The notes: generated by a model from the sequence alone, not told the origin. A stretch of 64,000 bases of DNA from Burkholderiaceae bacterium DAT-1 (GCA_019084025.1 JAHRBI010000002.1:530674-594673), one strand, 5' to 3'; shown: positions 16,741 through 26,620, counted from the stretch's first letter. Program-made: numbers and translations.

Positions 16741-18054
16741 TTAATCGAGATTTTCCAGTCGCAGCTTCGTCACCGAGCCCGAAATCGTGGACAGTGTTTC
16801 GATCAGCTGGATGGCGGTATCGACATTGCGCTCGCAGGCTTCGTGCGTGAGCATGATGATGTCGACGGTCTGTTCGCCGGGTGCCGGTTCCTTCTGCATC
16901 ATCGCGTCGATGGAGATGCTCAGATCGGCCAGAATGCGGGTGATGTCGGCCATCACGCCCGGACGATCATGCGCACGCAGACGCAGGTAGTAGCTGGTTT
17001 CCACTTCTTCGATCGGCAGGATCGGGGTATTCACCAGACGATCAGCCTGGAAGGCGAGGTAAGGCACGCGCTCTTCCGGTGCGGCGGTCATCATGCGGGC
17101 GATATCGATCAGGTCGGCCACCACGGACGAGGCAGTCGGCTCGGAACCCGCGCCTCGACCGGAGTACAGTGTCTGGCCGACAGCATCGCCGTTCACCAGC
17201 ACGGCATTCATTACGCCTTCTACATTGGCGATGATCTTCTTGGCCGGCACCAGTGTCGGGTGTACGCGCAGCTCGATACCTTCCGGACGACGCTTGGTGA
17301 TACCCAGCAGCTTGATGCGGTAGCCCAGCTGCTCGGCGTAGGCGATGTCCTCGCGGGTCAGGCGGGAAATACCTTCCAGATAGGCCTTGTCGAACTGCAT
17401 CGGAATCCCGAAGGCAATCGCGGCCAAAATGGTCAGCTTGTGGGCGGCGTCATGGCCTTCGATGTCGAAGGTCGGGTCTGCTTCGGCATAGCCCAGCGCC
17501 TGCGCTTCCTTCAGCACTTCATCGAAAGCCTTACCCTTTTCACGCATCTCGGTAAGGATAAAGTTCGATGTGCCATTGATGATGCCGGCAATCCACTCGA
17601 TGCGATTGGCGGTCAGGCCTTCGCGCACTGCCTTGATAATCGGAATCCCACCGGCCACGGCGGCTTCAAACGCCACCATCACACCCTTTTCCTGGGCGCG
17701 GGCAAAAATCTCGTTACCGTGTACTGCCAGCAGTGCCTTATTGGCGGTGACCACATGCTTGCCGTTTTCAATGGCGCGCAGCACCAGTGTTCGGGCATCG
17801 GTGGTGCCACCAATCAGTTCAACCACCACGTCAATGGCCGGATCATCCACCACGGCCAGCGTGTCGGAGTCGATATGCAAACCTTCGGGCGCAACAGAGC
17901 GGGCACGCTCGACATTGCGTACAGCGGCGCGTTTGACTTCAATATCGCGGCCGGCGCGGCGGGAGATTTCTTCAGCATTGCGTGCCAGCACTTTGGCGAC
18001 GCCGGAACCAACGGTTCCAAAGCCCAGGAGTCCGATCTGGACAGCGGATTTCAT
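16741..18054 (-). CDS. hom: Homoserine dehydrogenase
   Basis: The 437-residue product reduces aspartate semialdehyde to homoserine with NAD(P)H. It starts with the nucleotide-binding loop GLLGFGTVGSGVAKVL. The catalytic region carries ANKALLAVHG and GGIPIIKAVREGL. A C-terminal ACT domain (about residues 355-430; YLRLRAHDRPGVMADITRIL) probably gives threonine feedback control. It lies between alaT (216 bases upstream, same strand) and thrC, the usual betaproteobacterial order. Confidence 0.97.
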   Translation of the reverse strand: MKSAVQIGLLGFGTVGSGVAKVLARNAEEISRRAGRDIEVKRAAVRNVERARSVAPEGLHIDSDTLAVVDDPAIDVVVELIGGTTDARTLVLRAIENGKHVVTANKALLAVHGNEIFARAQEKGVMVAFEAAVAGGIPIIKAVREGLTANRIEWIAGIINGTSNFILTEMREKGKAFDEVLKEAQALGYAEADPTFDIEGHDAAHKLTILAAIAFGIPMQFDKAYLEGISRLTREDIAYAEQLGYRIKLLGITKRRPEGIELRVHPTLVPAKKIIANVEGVMNAVLVNGDAVGQTLYSGRGAGSEPTASSVVADLIDIARMMTAAPEERVPYLAFQADRLVNTPILPIEEVETSYYLRLRAHDRPGVMADITRILADLSISIDAMMQKEPAPGEQTVDIIMLTHEACERNVDTAIQLIETLSTISGSVTKLRLENLD

Positions 18055-18270
18055 GTATGTCTGCCTCTCAAATTTTTGAATACGTGCAGAATGGCCGTCC
18101 CATCGGGTGGCAATGTTCGGTTCATTCTGTTCGCCCGGACCGGATCGCGTCGATGGCGAAGGTGCGCGAGGGGAAAAGGGTAGTGTACCCGCTCACGCAC
18201 GATGGATGTAGGTATGTGCTTATGCCGGAACTGCGCTTTCACCCATCAGGGCGTAAAAGTCAGTTTGCAA

Positions 18271-19512
18271 TTAAACGCTATGGCGCTTTCTGTAACTGTT
18301 CAGGAAACGTTCCATGCGGTCAAGTGCGTCGTTCAGTTCTTCCAAATGCGGCAGGAATACGACGCGCAAATGATCTGGCGTGGGCCAGTTAAAGCCTGTG
18401 CCTTGCACCACCAGTACCTTTTCCGCTTCCAGCATCTCCAGAATAAACTGCTGGTCGTCGGCAATCGGGTAGACCTTGGGATCAAGGCGCGGGAAGGTAT
18501 ACAGCGCCCCTTGCGGTTTCACGCAGCTGACGCCGGGAATCGCATTCAGGCGTTCCCAGGCCAGATCGCGCTGGCGGGTGAGTCGGCCATTCGGCGCAAT
18601 CAATTCATTAATGCTCTGATAGCCGCCTAGCGCGGTCTGAATCGCATTCTGCGCAGGCACGTTGGCACACAGGCGCATCGACGCCACGATATTCAGGCCG
18701 TCGATATAGTCACGGGCGTGGGCCTTGTCGCCGGACAGAATCATCCAGCCAGCGCGATAGCCGCAAGCACGGTAGTTTTTGGACAAGCCGCCAAAGGTCA
18801 CGCAGAACACATCATCAGCCAGCGAGGCGATGGAGGTGTGCGTGACGCCGTCGTACAGCGTCTTGTCGTAGATTTCATCGGCGAACACGATCAGCTGATG
18901 CTGGCGGGCAATCTCCAGCAGCGCTTTCAGCATGTCGTCCGGATAGAGCGCACCAGTAGGATTATTCGGATTGATGATCACCAGTGCGCGGGTGTTTTCG
19001 GTGATCTTGCTGCGGATATCGTCCAGATCCGGCAACCAGCCATTGCTTTCGTCGCACATATAGTGACGCGGCGTGCCGCCGGAGAGTGATACGGCGGCGG
19101 TCCACAGCGGATAGTCCGGCGCAGGCACCAGGACTTCGTCGCCATTGTTCAGCAGCGCGTTCATGGTCATCAGAATCAGCTCGGATACACCATTCCCGAT
19201 AAAGATGTCTTCCAGCGTCACGCCATTGATGCCCTTGCGCTGTGCTTCGTGCATCACCGCCTTGCGTGCAGAGAACAGGCCCTTGGAGTCGACATAGCCC
19301 GCTGCATTGGGCAGGTTATGGATCACGTCCTGCACGATCTCTTCCGGCGCATCAAAGCCGAATACAGCCAGATTGCCGATATTGAGTTTGACGATGCGCT
19401 GACCTTCATCCTCCATCTGCTTCGCTCGCGCCAGCGCCGGTCCGCGAATTTCGTAACAAACGTGGTCGAGCTTTCTGGATTTGAGGATGGGGCGCATGCG
19501 AACAATCTTCAT
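18271..19512 (-). CDS. alaT: Alanine aminotransferase, AlaT type
   Basis: The 413-residue product is a class I PLP aminotransferase that makes alanine from pyruvate and glutamate. Landmarks are SKLDHVCYEIRGP-like N-terminus (RKLDHVCYEIRGPALARAK), NPNNPTGALY, the PLP-Asp in VFADEIYDKTLYDG, and the Schiff-base Lys in GGLSKNYRACGYRAGW. The start is uncertain: ATG 19512 (MKIVRMRPIL) is chosen; ATG 19497 or 19542 are possible. It is the first gene of the alaT-hom-thrC cluster, though the 216-base gap suggests hom may also have its own promoter. Confidence 0.92.
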   Translation of the reverse strand: MKIVRMRPILKSRKLDHVCYEIRGPALARAKQMEDEGQRIVKLNIGNLAVFGFDAPEEIVQDVIHNLPNAAGYVDSKGLFSARKAVMHEAQRKGINGVTLEDIFIGNGVSELILMTMNALLNNGDEVLVPAPDYPLWTAAVSLSGGTPRHYMCDESNGWLPDLDDIRSKITENTRALVIINPNNPTGALYPDDMLKALLEIARQHQLIVFADEIYDKTLYDGVTHTSIASLADDVFCVTFGGLSKNYRACGYRAGWMILSGDKAHARDYIDGLNIVASMRLCANVPAQNAIQTALGGYQSINELIAPNGRLTRQRDLAWERLNAIPGVSCVKPQGALYTFPRLDPKVYPIADDQQFILEMLEAEKVLVVQGTGFNWPTPDHLRVVFLPHLEELNDALDRMERFLNSYRKRHSV

Positions 19513-19607
19513 GAGTCGGTTGGGGGAGCGTTTGATTGTCATGCATCTTTCGCTGCACTGCAATATGAGTGGAACGATTGCTCGGGTATATGCAGATGTC
19601 AAAAATG

Positions 19608-19639
19608 TTGCAGACAGCACAAGCAAGTCCTGATAAAAT
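19608..19639 (+). promoter_or_regulatory. Possible sigma-70 promoter for the Mth938-type gene
   Basis: TTGCAG is followed after 17 bases by TGATAA, with TAAAAT 3 bases further as an alternative. It lies about 35 bases before ATG 19672 in the divergent region with alaT. Confidence 0.35.
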
Positions 19640-19671
19640 GCAAATCCTTTCTAATCAGTACCTTAGTCTCA

Positions 19672-20040
19672 ATGAAGCTCCACGCCAATCAAGTCTCCGC
19701 CCTGAATGTGTTTACCGGATATGCCACAGATTCTGTGACGATCAATCTTGTGAAGCACTCGGGTAGTCTGATTGTGATGCCGCAGAGCATCGAAACATGG
19801 CGCCCGGCTACTTTTGCCGATTTGCAGGCAGATGATTTCGCAGCGCTGCTGGCGTATCAGCCTGAGATGGTATTGCTAGGTACGGGGAGCCGCCTGCAGT
19901 TTCCCCATCCACGCCTGACCGCTCCATTGCTGGAAGCAGGAATCGGTGTGGATGCAATGGATATTTCGGCCATGTGCCGCACATTCAATGTGTTGGTGGG
20001 CGAAGATCGCCGGGTACTGGCAGCCGTACTGTTCGACTAA
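19672..20040 (+). CDS. Mth938-like (DUF498) family protein
   Basis: The 122-residue product is a single small domain of the Mth938 family, which includes the mitochondrial complex I assembly factor NDUFAF3. Typical segments are LVKHSGSLIVMP, EMVLLGTGSRLQFP and GVDAMDISAMCRTFNVLVGEDRRV. Bacterial members have no proven role. ATG 19672 gives the normal length; a longer open frame upstream overlaps alaT on the other strand and is not used. A G-rich hairpin followed by TTTGTTTTTT (20071-20105) may be its terminator. Confidence 0.88.
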   Translation: MKLHANQVSALNVFTGYATDSVTINLVKHSGSLIVMPQSIETWRPATFADLQADDFAALLAYQPEMVLLGTGSRLQFPHPRLTAPLLEAGIGVDAMDISAMCRTFNVLVGEDRRVLAAVLFD

Positions 20041-20126
20041 TTACCCCTATTTTTTCAGTCTCTCATTCCCGGTGTGGGTCGGGCGTGCGGGGCTTTGTTT
20101 TTTCTAAATTGTCTGAAGTGAATCAA

Positions 20127-21161
20127 ATGGTGAGAGCAGGATTACGTATTGCGCTGTGTTTTCTGATGAGTGCGGCACATGCTGCGCCGGTTTTGCGTGG
20201 CGCAGGTTCGACCTTTGCCGAGCCCTTGTATCATCGCTGGGGAAGCAGCTTTCAGGGGGATGGTGGTAGCGTCGGGATTGAATACAGTGGCGTGGGCTCG
20301 GGCGAGGGGATCCGTCGTGCCGAAGCGCATACAGTGGAGTTTGGTGCATCCGACGAGCCATTGTCGCAAACACAACTGGACGCCAAGGGCATGCGCCAGT
20401 TTCCGATTGCCATGGGTGCCATTGTGCCCGCAGTCAATCTGCAAGGGATTGGTGACGGACAATTGAAGCTCAATGCGACGATTTTGGCCAAGATTTATCT
20501 GGGACAGATCAAGCGCTGGCGCGATCCTGCCATTCTGGCGCTCAATGGTGATCTGGCAAACCGTATGCCTGATCTGCCCATTATGCCCATTCGCCGTAGC
20601 GAATCATCAGGTTCGACCTTCGTGTTTACTTATTATCTGACTGCGAATAGCGAAGCCTGGAAAGCGGGGCCGGGAACGGCCAAGCAGCTGTCAAGCCTGC
20701 CAGGTGCGGCAATCGAGGGCAGCAAGGGAGTCGTTGAAGCCACCAAGCGTACGCCGGGCGCCATTGCCTATGTCGATTTTGGACGTGCGCGTCAGGCAGG
20801 CTTGAGTGTGGCGCAGTTGCCCAATCGTTTCGGTGATTTCATGAAGGCATCGGACGAGTCGATACGTGCTGCAGCCAAATTTGCCGCCGAAAAAAGCGTA
20901 TATGGGCGCACTCAGGATTTTTACATGATTCTGACCAATAGCGACACCTATGATGGCTGGCCGATGGCAACCGCAACCTTTGTGCTGCTGCCTGCCAAGC
21001 GTACGGAGAATGTGGTGCATGCGCTGGAATTCCTGAACTGGTCGTTCAAAAATGGCGACGGGGCGGCAAAGGATCTGGGTTATGTGCCATTGCCGGATTT
21101 GCTGAAGGTTGGCGTTCGCAAGGCATGGAGCCAGACATACGGATACAAGATGCTACGCTGA
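20127..21161 (+). CDS. pstS: Periplasmic phosphate-binding protein PstS, copy 1
   Basis: The 344-residue product has a signal peptide and the PstS signatures: GAGSTFAEPLY (first phosphate-contact loop), GSGEGIRRAEAH, DFGASDEPL-like FGASDEPLS, and RSESSGSTFVFTYYL, where Arg and Ser contact phosphate. It captures phosphate in the periplasm for the PstCAB transporter, which is not in the window. GAAG before ATG 20127 acts as the ribosome binding site. A terminator at 21190 separates it from a second, closely similar copy. Confidence 0.93.
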   Translation: MVRAGLRIALCFLMSAAHAAPVLRGAGSTFAEPLYHRWGSSFQGDGGSVGIEYSGVGSGEGIRRAEAHTVEFGASDEPLSQTQLDAKGMRQFPIAMGAIVPAVNLQGIGDGQLKLNATILAKIYLGQIKRWRDPAILALNGDLANRMPDLPIMPIRRSESSGSTFVFTYYLTANSEAWKAGPGTAKQLSSLPGAAIEGSKGVVEATKRTPGAIAYVDFGRARQAGLSVAQLPNRFGDFMKASDESIRAAAKFAAEKSVYGRTQDFYMILTNSDTYDGWPMATATFVLLPAKRTENVVHALEFLNWSFKNGDGAAKDLGYVPLPDLLKVGVRKAWSQTYGYKMLR

Positions 21162-21189
21162 TTTGCAAGCTAAGTAGCGCGGGCCTCGA

Positions 21190-21224
21190 GGGTGCTTCCT
21201 GCATGGGATGCACCCTTTTTCTTT
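21190..21224 (+). terminator. Rho-independent terminator of pstS copy 1
   Basis: GGGTGC and GCACCC enclose a 14-base loop and are followed by TTTTTCTTTT. Confidence 0.85.
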
Positions 21225-21246
21225 TCCTCATGTGGCCAATCGGGAG

Positions 21247-21264
21247 ATTACATATAAACGTAAC
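21247..21264 (+). promoter_or_regulatory. Candidate Pho box upstream of pstS copy 2
   Basis: ATTACAT-ATAA-ACGTAAC has two 7-base units separated by 4 bases, like the PhoB box of the E. coli pstS promoter (TTACATATAA is shared; the second unit is weaker). It lies 93 bases before the preferred start of copy 2. Confidence 0.45.
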
Positions 21265-21356
21265 GTCCTGTTGAGGCCGAGTCCTGTAGGATGCAATGCT
21301 CATATCAAGAATATATTTCATGGGTATTAAATATGAAAAAAATGAGAGTGCGCCTC

Positions 21357-22385
21357 ATGAAACGACTGGCATTGAGTGTATTAAGCCTGATTTGTCTATG
21401 TGTAGAGTCTGCAAGTATATTGCGCGGAGCGGGATCGACATTTGCGGGGCCATTGTATGCAAAGTGGTCAGACGGATTTCGGGCTGAAACGAACAATTCG
21501 ATCGAATTTGGCGCTGTCGGGTCAGGAGAGGGTGTCCGGCGAATGGAGGCAGGCAGCGTGGATTTTGGTGCTTCAGACGAACCGCTGACACCCGCTGAGC
21601 TGGAGGAAAAAGGCCTGCGGCAATATCCGGTTGCGATGGGCGGGATTGTGCCCGTCGTGAATTTACCCGGAATAGGGAGTGGCAAACTTAAGCTGAATGC
21701 AGATGTGCTGGGAAAAATCTACTTGGGGCACATTCAAAGATGGCGTGATCCTGCGATCCTGTCTATTAATCCAGAGTTGGCCGCTATCATGCCCGATCTG
21801 CCCATCACACCCGTTAGACGAAATGAGTCTTCAGGGTCGACCTTTGTCTTTTCATATTATCTCAATGCGTTGAGCCCGGAGTGGCGGGCAGGGCCGGGTG
21901 CGGGGAAGCAGCTCCGGGGTGTTGCAGGGGTGGCGGCGGATGGCCCGAAAGGGGTTGTCGGGCTACTCAAGTCGAAAGCAGGCGCAATTGCATATATTGA
22001 TTTTTTGCGCGCTCAACAAGCGTCCTTGTCCATGGCGCAGCTACCGGGACATTTTGGCTATTACATGAGCCCGAGTCCGGATAGTATCCGCGCGGCAGCA
22101 CGGTTTGTAGCCGAGAAAAGTGTATTTGGCAGAAATCAGGATTTTTATATGATCCTGACCAATAGCGGAACATACGATGGCTGGCCAATGGCGATGGCTA
22201 CATTTGTTGTATTGCCTGCCAAGCGATCAGACAGCGTCATGCGCACGCTGGAATTCCTAAGTTGGTCGTTTAAACATGGTGATGGCGCTGCGAACGAGTT
22301 GGGATATGTGCCTTTGCCTGACTTGCTGAAGGTGGGCGTGCGCAGAGCATGGAGCCACACCTATGGATTTAAGATGGCTAGCTGA
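21357..22385 (+). CDS. pstS: Periplasmic phosphate-binding protein PstS, copy 2
   Basis: The 342-residue product aligns with copy 1 over its whole length (GAGSTFAGPLYAKW, GSGEGVRRMEAG, DFGASDEPLTP, RRNESSGSTFVFSYYL, and a shared C-terminal GYVPLPDLLKVGVR). Both arose by tandem duplication; many changes in codons show it is old. Signal peptide MKRLALSVLSLICLC fits ATG 21357; ATG 21333 and 21342 would add residues. It has its own upstream region and a Pho-box-like site, so the copies may be expressed under different conditions. No pstCAB or phoU is seen. Confidence 0.92.
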   Translation: MKRLALSVLSLICLCVESASILRGAGSTFAGPLYAKWSDGFRAETNNSIEFGAVGSGEGVRRMEAGSVDFGASDEPLTPAELEEKGLRQYPVAMGGIVPVVNLPGIGSGKLKLNADVLGKIYLGHIQRWRDPAILSINPELAAIMPDLPITPVRRNESSGSTFVFSYYLNALSPEWRAGPGAGKQLRGVAGVAADGPKGVVGLLKSKAGAIAYIDFLRAQQASLSMAQLPGHFGYYMSPSPDSIRAAARFVAEKSVFGRNQDFYMILTNSGTYDGWPMAMATFVVLPAKRSDSVMRTLEFLSWSFKHGDGAANELGYVPLPDLLKVGVRRAWSHTYGFKMAS

Positions 22386-22448
22386 ATGTTGGGCAGCACA
22401 ACCGCGTAAGCGGTAAAATACGGCGCTGTCACTCAGAGGAATAGACCC

Positions 22449-23297
22449 ATGCACGCCTTGCCACCTCATCATCTGATTGCCCGTCATGTCGCCGATGCAC
22501 TCGCCGAAGATATCGGTCGTGCCGACTGGACCGCGCGTCTGATTGCGCCAGAACGCCAGGGCAGGGCTCGCGTGATCTCGCGTGAAGCGGCGGTGGTGTG
22601 CGGGACTGCATGGTTTAATGAGTGCTGCCGACAGGTGGATCCGGCCATCGTGGTGAGCTGGCAGGTGCAGGATGGGGCGCGAGTGGCGGCAGATCAGCTG
22701 CTGTGCGAATTGTCCGGTCCGGCTCATGCCCTGTTGACCGCAGAACGCAGCGCACTGAATTTCCTGCAGTTGCTGTCGGCAACGGCCACCGAAACGGCAC
22801 GTTATGTCGATGCCATTACCGGCACCCATGCACGGATTCTCGATACCCGCAAAACCATTCCGGGCTTCCGTCTGGCACAGAAGTACGCTGTGCGCGTAGG
22901 CGGCGGCGACAACCAGCGTATCGGCTTGTACGATGGCATCCTTATCAAGGAAAACCATCTGATCGCAGGCGGTGGCATTGCAACCACCCTGAAAGCTGCG
23001 CAGGCGCTGGCACCGCAGGATGTCACCATCCAGATCGAAGTGGAATCGCTGGAAGAATTGAAGCAGGCGCTGGAGGCGGGTGCTGTCTCTGTATTGCTCG
23101 ACAATATGTCACTTGATCAGATGCGCGAAGCGGTGGCGATCACTGCCGGTCGCGCCTTGCTGGAGGCTTCCGGCGGCGTGGATCTGAGTACGGTGCGTGC
23201 CATCGCCGAAACCGGCGTGGATCGCATTTCCATTGGCAAGCTGACCAAGGACGTGACCGCGCTCGATCTGTCGATGCGGTTTATGTTTGCGGATTAG
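22449..23297 (+). CDS. nadC: Nicotinate-nucleotide pyrophosphorylase
   Basis: The 282-residue product converts quinolinate and PRPP to nicotinate mononucleotide, in NAD synthesis. Landmarks: [11 protein letters not shown] near the N-terminus, [43 protein letters not shown] with active-site Arg/Lys residues, and [27 protein letters not shown] at the C-terminus. Ribosome binding site GAGGAA lies before ATG 22449 and TAAAAT upstream may be the -10. Its stop overlaps by 2 bases the stop of the convergent TPR gene. Confidence 0.97.
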   Translation: MHALPPHHLIARHVADALAEDIGRADWTARLIAPERQGRARVISREAAVVCGTAWFNECCRQVDPAIVVSWQVQDGARVAADQLLCELSGPAHALLTAERSALNFLQLLSATATETARYVDAITGTHARILDTRKTIPGFRLAQKYAVRVGGGDNQRIGLYDGILIKENHLIAGGGIATTLKAAQALAPQDVTIQIEVESLEELKQALEAGAVSVLLDNMSLDQMREAVAITAGRALLEASGGVDLSTVRAIAETGVDRISIGKLTKDVTALDLSMRFMFAD

Positions 23298-24361
23298 GCC
23301 GTCGCCACAGACTCAAGCTTCCTGCTGACATCCAGTGCTGCCTGAAGTGAACGATAAGCTGTCCCGGCGCAATTCTGGATGTCCTGCACATGCAGCTCGT
23401 GCGCCCGCATGAGCCAGTCCCATGTGGCAGCCGCATCATTCATATCGCGATATAAAGCGGCCAGATCCTGCATGCCGGCCACGGCCGCTTTCATATTGTG
23501 CACTTCCAGCGCCACTTCGATGGCCAGCTCCATCAGGCTGATGGCCTCGGTCGCATCGAGCCGTTCGATGGCAATACGCGCATGACAGTTGATGATGATG
23601 GGCGATGCCCAACACGGTTGCATCTGCTTTCCCTGATACAGGCGGTCGGCTTCCGCTAGTGTTTCCAGCGCAGAATCAGTATCCAGCGCCTGCAATTGCA
23701 GGTCGGACAATCTCCCGAGTGCATGCAGCAGCAAGGGCCAGTGCGAGCTGGCACGGGATAGCTGGATAGCCTGCCTGAAACAGCGTTCCGCAGCTTCACT
23801 CTGATCCTTGCGATCCTGCCATGTTTCCCCCATGGCAATCAGCGTGCGGCTGCAGCCAATGGCATCGTGCAGTATCTCAAACCGCTTGAGTGCTTCACGG
23901 TAGTAGGCAATGGCCTCATCAAATGCGCGCTGTTGCGCTTCAATCATGCCCAGATGTAGATGACACTGCGCTTCGATGGCCTGCTGCTGGATGGGATAGT
24001 CAAGAATGAGCACTTCGTTCAGGCGCTGCATGGCGGCCGCACGGGACCCGGCCAGAAACTCGGCCATCAGGTGTTCGCATTGGAGCGAGGCGGCGTAGTC
24101 CAGGCCATGCCCCTTGGCCAGCAACTCCAGTGCAGGAAAGGTCCAGGTCAGTGCTTCCTGATAGCGAGTGGCGCTATTGTAGGCACGTCCGAGCAAGCCC
24201 CGGATACGGACGATTTCCGCGTGCCAGTTGGCTTGCTCGCTCTGGCGGAGAAGCTCTTTCAGTGGTCGTGCAATCGTTTCCGGTTCAACATAGGGGCCGC
24301 ACAACTGGCGCTCGAACATCAAAATGCGGTGGGACAGGGCGATGCGGTCGGGTGAGAGCAT
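23294..24361 (-). CDS. Tetratricopeptide-repeat protein of unknown function
   Basis: The 355-residue product is almost wholly helical, with repeats such as [15 protein letters not shown] and [16 protein letters not shown] that fit TPR folds. No enzyme or membrane domain is present and there is no signal peptide, so it is probably a cytoplasmic scaffold or sensor. It resembles the TPR half of some TPR-GGDEF proteins of this group. It lies 72 bases downstream of relA on the same strand. Confidence 0.75.
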   Translation of the reverse strand: MLSPDRIALSHRILMFERQLCGPYVEPETIARPLKELLRQSEQANWHAEIVRIRGLLGRAYNSATRYQEALTWTFPALELLAKGHGLDYAASLQCEHLMAEFLAGSRAAAMQRLNEVLILDYPIQQQAIEAQCHLHLGMIEAQQRAFDEAIAYYREALKRFEILHDAIGCSRTLIAMGETWQDRKDQSEAAERCFRQAIQLSRASSHWPLLLHALGRLSDLQLQALDTDSALETLAEADRLYQGKQMQPCWASPIIINCHARIAIERLDATEAISLMELAIEVALEVHNMKAAVAGMQDLAALYRDMNDAAATWDWLMRAHELHVQDIQNCAGTAYRSLQAALDVSRKLESVATA

Positions 24362-24433
24362 CGTCGGCTCCGGCGGTGACAGACAGCTTTCAGATTAGCA
24401 GCTGAATGGCGTTCCGCCGGACTACCGGAGGGC

Positions 24434-26620
24434 TTACCGACGAGCGACAGAGGTCACGCCATGCACAGCCGAAATCTGTGCGCATACGTGGCGCAAAGCA
24501 TTGGCGTCGCGGATTTCCAGCGTAAAGCGCATGCGGGCGGTCTGGTCGCGGCTGGCGGTGTTTACGCCGGTTACATTGATTTTGTTGCGCGCCAGAATAT
24601 CGGAAATATCGCGCAGCAAACTCGGACGATCATTGGCCATGACTTCGATATCGGCGGCAAAGATGTGACCAAGCTGCTTGCCCCATTGCGCGGTAATCAG
24701 GCGTTCGGGCGAGGCAGCCGACAGCCGCATCAAGGTCGGACAATCGTCGCGGTGAATGCTGATCCCGCGCCCTTTGGTCACGAACCCGACCACAGGATCA
24801 GGCGGCACCGGCTTGCAGCATTTGGCCAGCAGTGTCAGCAGCTTGTCCACACCCTCAATCAGAATCCCTTCGCCATGATGATCGGCTTTGGAGTCGCGGA
24901 TGATTTCATCCGGCACCAGAGGCACTTCCGGCTCGGGTGGCTGCAGCGCAAGCTGGATGTCGCGACTGGTGATTTCGTTCTGGCCGATGGCGGCGTAGAG
25001 GTCTTCGACTCGTTTGTAGCCTAGTCGCGAGGCAACGTCTTCCTGATTGGGATGCAGGCCGGAGCGACTGACTTCGCGCTCGAAAATGGTCTTGCCGGTT
25101 TCAATGGCAACATCGAGATTCTGTTGACGAATCCAGTGGCGAACCTTGGTGGCCGCACGATGGCTCTTGATATAGCCCTGATGCAGCCAGTCGATACTGG
25201 GCCCGCCTTCCTTGGCGGCCATGATTTCTACGCGCTGACCATTTTCCAGCGGCGTGGACAGCGGCACGATATGGCCATTTACCTTGGCCCCCCGGCAGCG
25301 ATGTCCCAGATCGGAGTGTACATGGTAGGCGAAATCAACAGGGGTCGACCCGCGCGGCAGCGAAATGACCCGACCTTGCGGCGTCAGCACATAGATCGAA
25401 TCATCAAACAGTTCGGATTTGAAGGCTTCGGCGACGGTGGCCTGAGTCGAGACTTCCTCGCGCCAGTCCAGTAATTGCCGTAGCCATGCGATTTTTTCTT
25501 CGTAGCGCGAATCGCCTTCGCCGCCTTCCTTGTAGCGCCAGTGCGCCGCCACACCATACTCGGCATGCTCGTGCATCTCGAAGGTGCGGATCTGCACTTC
25601 CAGTGCCTTGTCTTCCGGGCCGACCACCACGGTATGCAGCGATCGATAGAAGTTGCCTTTGGGATGGCTGATATAGTCATCAAACTCGCCCGGCACCGGC
25701 TGCCAGATGTGGTGCACCACGCCCAGCGCGGTGTAGCACTCGGGCATGGTATTCACCAGAATCCGCACAGCGCGGATGTCATACAGCTCGGTGAAGTCGA
25801 GCTTTTTCTTCTGCATCTTTTTCCAGATGCTGTAGATATGCTTGGGGCGACCCATGAGGTCGGCCTTCACACCGGCAGCATCCAGCGACGCACGCAGCTT
25901 CTCGATGGCGTCGGTAATGAAGGATTCGCGATCTGTACGGCGCTCGTCGAGCAATTTGGCGATGCGCTTGTAGGTGGCAGGCTCAAGGCTGCGGAAACCA
26001 AGGTCTTCCAGTTCCCACTTGATCTGCCACACACCCAGACGATTGGCCAGCGGCGCGAATACTTCCAATGTTTCATGCGCAATCATGCGGCGCACAGGCT
26101 CGTCGCAATGCGGCAGGTAGTGCATGGTCTGGGTGCGCCACGCCAGCTTGATTAGCACCACGCGAATGTCTTCGACCATTGCCAGCAGCATCTTGCGCAG
26201 GACTTCGACCTGACCTTCGGCATTGTTCGCTGCCTGCGTCACACGGGTGAGCGCCTGAATCTTGCGAACCCTGCTCACACCCTCGACCAGGTGCGCCACG
26301 GATTCACCAAAGCGAGTGCGAATCTGCTCGACGCCATCATCGGCAAAATCGGGAATGCAAAAGAGCAGGGTAGCAATGACGGTATCGGCATTCAGACGCA
26401 GATCGGCGACGATGGCGGCTGATGCCACCGCATGCGGAAAAGCAGGCTCGTCGGTGTGATCCAGTGTCTTGCCTGCGTAGGCCGCTTTCACCCATTCAAG
26501 TGCATCGGCCACGCGCCGGATGTCGTCCGGTGAAAAGTAGTCGGACAAACGGCCCAGCCAACCGCTCGGGTCGTGGGCTTCGGCAACAGACAGGGCAAGG
26601 GGACGAGTAGGCGCAACCAT
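24434..26620 (-). CDS. relA: GTP pyrophosphokinase RelA
   Basis: The 728-residue product makes (p)ppGpp on stalled ribosomes. It has a degenerate hydrolase domain (about 45-130), the synthetase domain (GRPKHIYSIWKKM, YDIRAVRILV, about 240-350), TGS domain (about 395-455; VISLPRGSTPVDFAY) and C-terminal ACT/RRM domain. Two facts separate it from SpoT: the HD pair is lost (LLFCIPDF where LLHDxxED is expected), and the synthetase carries EFDD, the RelA-type motif, rather than RxKD. ATG 26620 is chosen; a TTG at 26695 would add 25 residues. A spoT gene should be elsewhere. Confidence 0.95.
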   Translation of the reverse strand: MVAPTRPLALSVAEAHDPSGWLGRLSDYFSPDDIRRVADALEWVKAAYAGKTLDHTDEPAFPHAVASAAIVADLRLNADTVIATLLFCIPDFADDGVEQIRTRFGESVAHLVEGVSRVRKIQALTRVTQAANNAEGQVEVLRKMLLAMVEDIRVVLIKLAWRTQTMHYLPHCDEPVRRMIAHETLEVFAPLANRLGVWQIKWELEDLGFRSLEPATYKRIAKLLDERRTDRESFITDAIEKLRASLDAAGVKADLMGRPKHIYSIWKKMQKKKLDFTELYDIRAVRILVNTMPECYTALGVVHHIWQPVPGEFDDYISHPKGNFYRSLHTVVVGPEDKALEVQIRTFEMHEHAEYGVAAHWRYKEGGEGDSRYEEKIAWLRQLLDWREEVSTQATVAEAFKSELFDDSIYVLTPQGRVISLPRGSTPVDFAYHVHSDLGHRCRGAKVNGHIVPLSTPLENGQRVEIMAAKEGGPSIDWLHQGYIKSHRAATKVRHWIRQQNLDVAIETGKTIFEREVSRSGLHPNQEDVASRLGYKRVEDLYAAIGQNEITSRDIQLALQPPEPEVPLVPDEIIRDSKADHHGEGILIEGVDKLLTLLAKCCKPVPPDPVVGFVTKGRGISIHRDDCPTLMRLSAASPERLITAQWGKQLGHIFAADIEVMANDRPSLLRDISDILARNKINVTGVNTASRDQTARMRFTLEIRDANALRHVCAQISAVHGVTSVARR

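Noticed and set aside
16591..18183. 530-codon open frame on the plus strand opposite hom
   Set aside because: It is the antisense of the well-supported hom gene and its protein is His/Gln/Gly-rich nonsense.
20041..20126. Pho box before pstS copy 1
   Set aside because: No pair of CTGTCAT-like units with 4-base spacing could be found.
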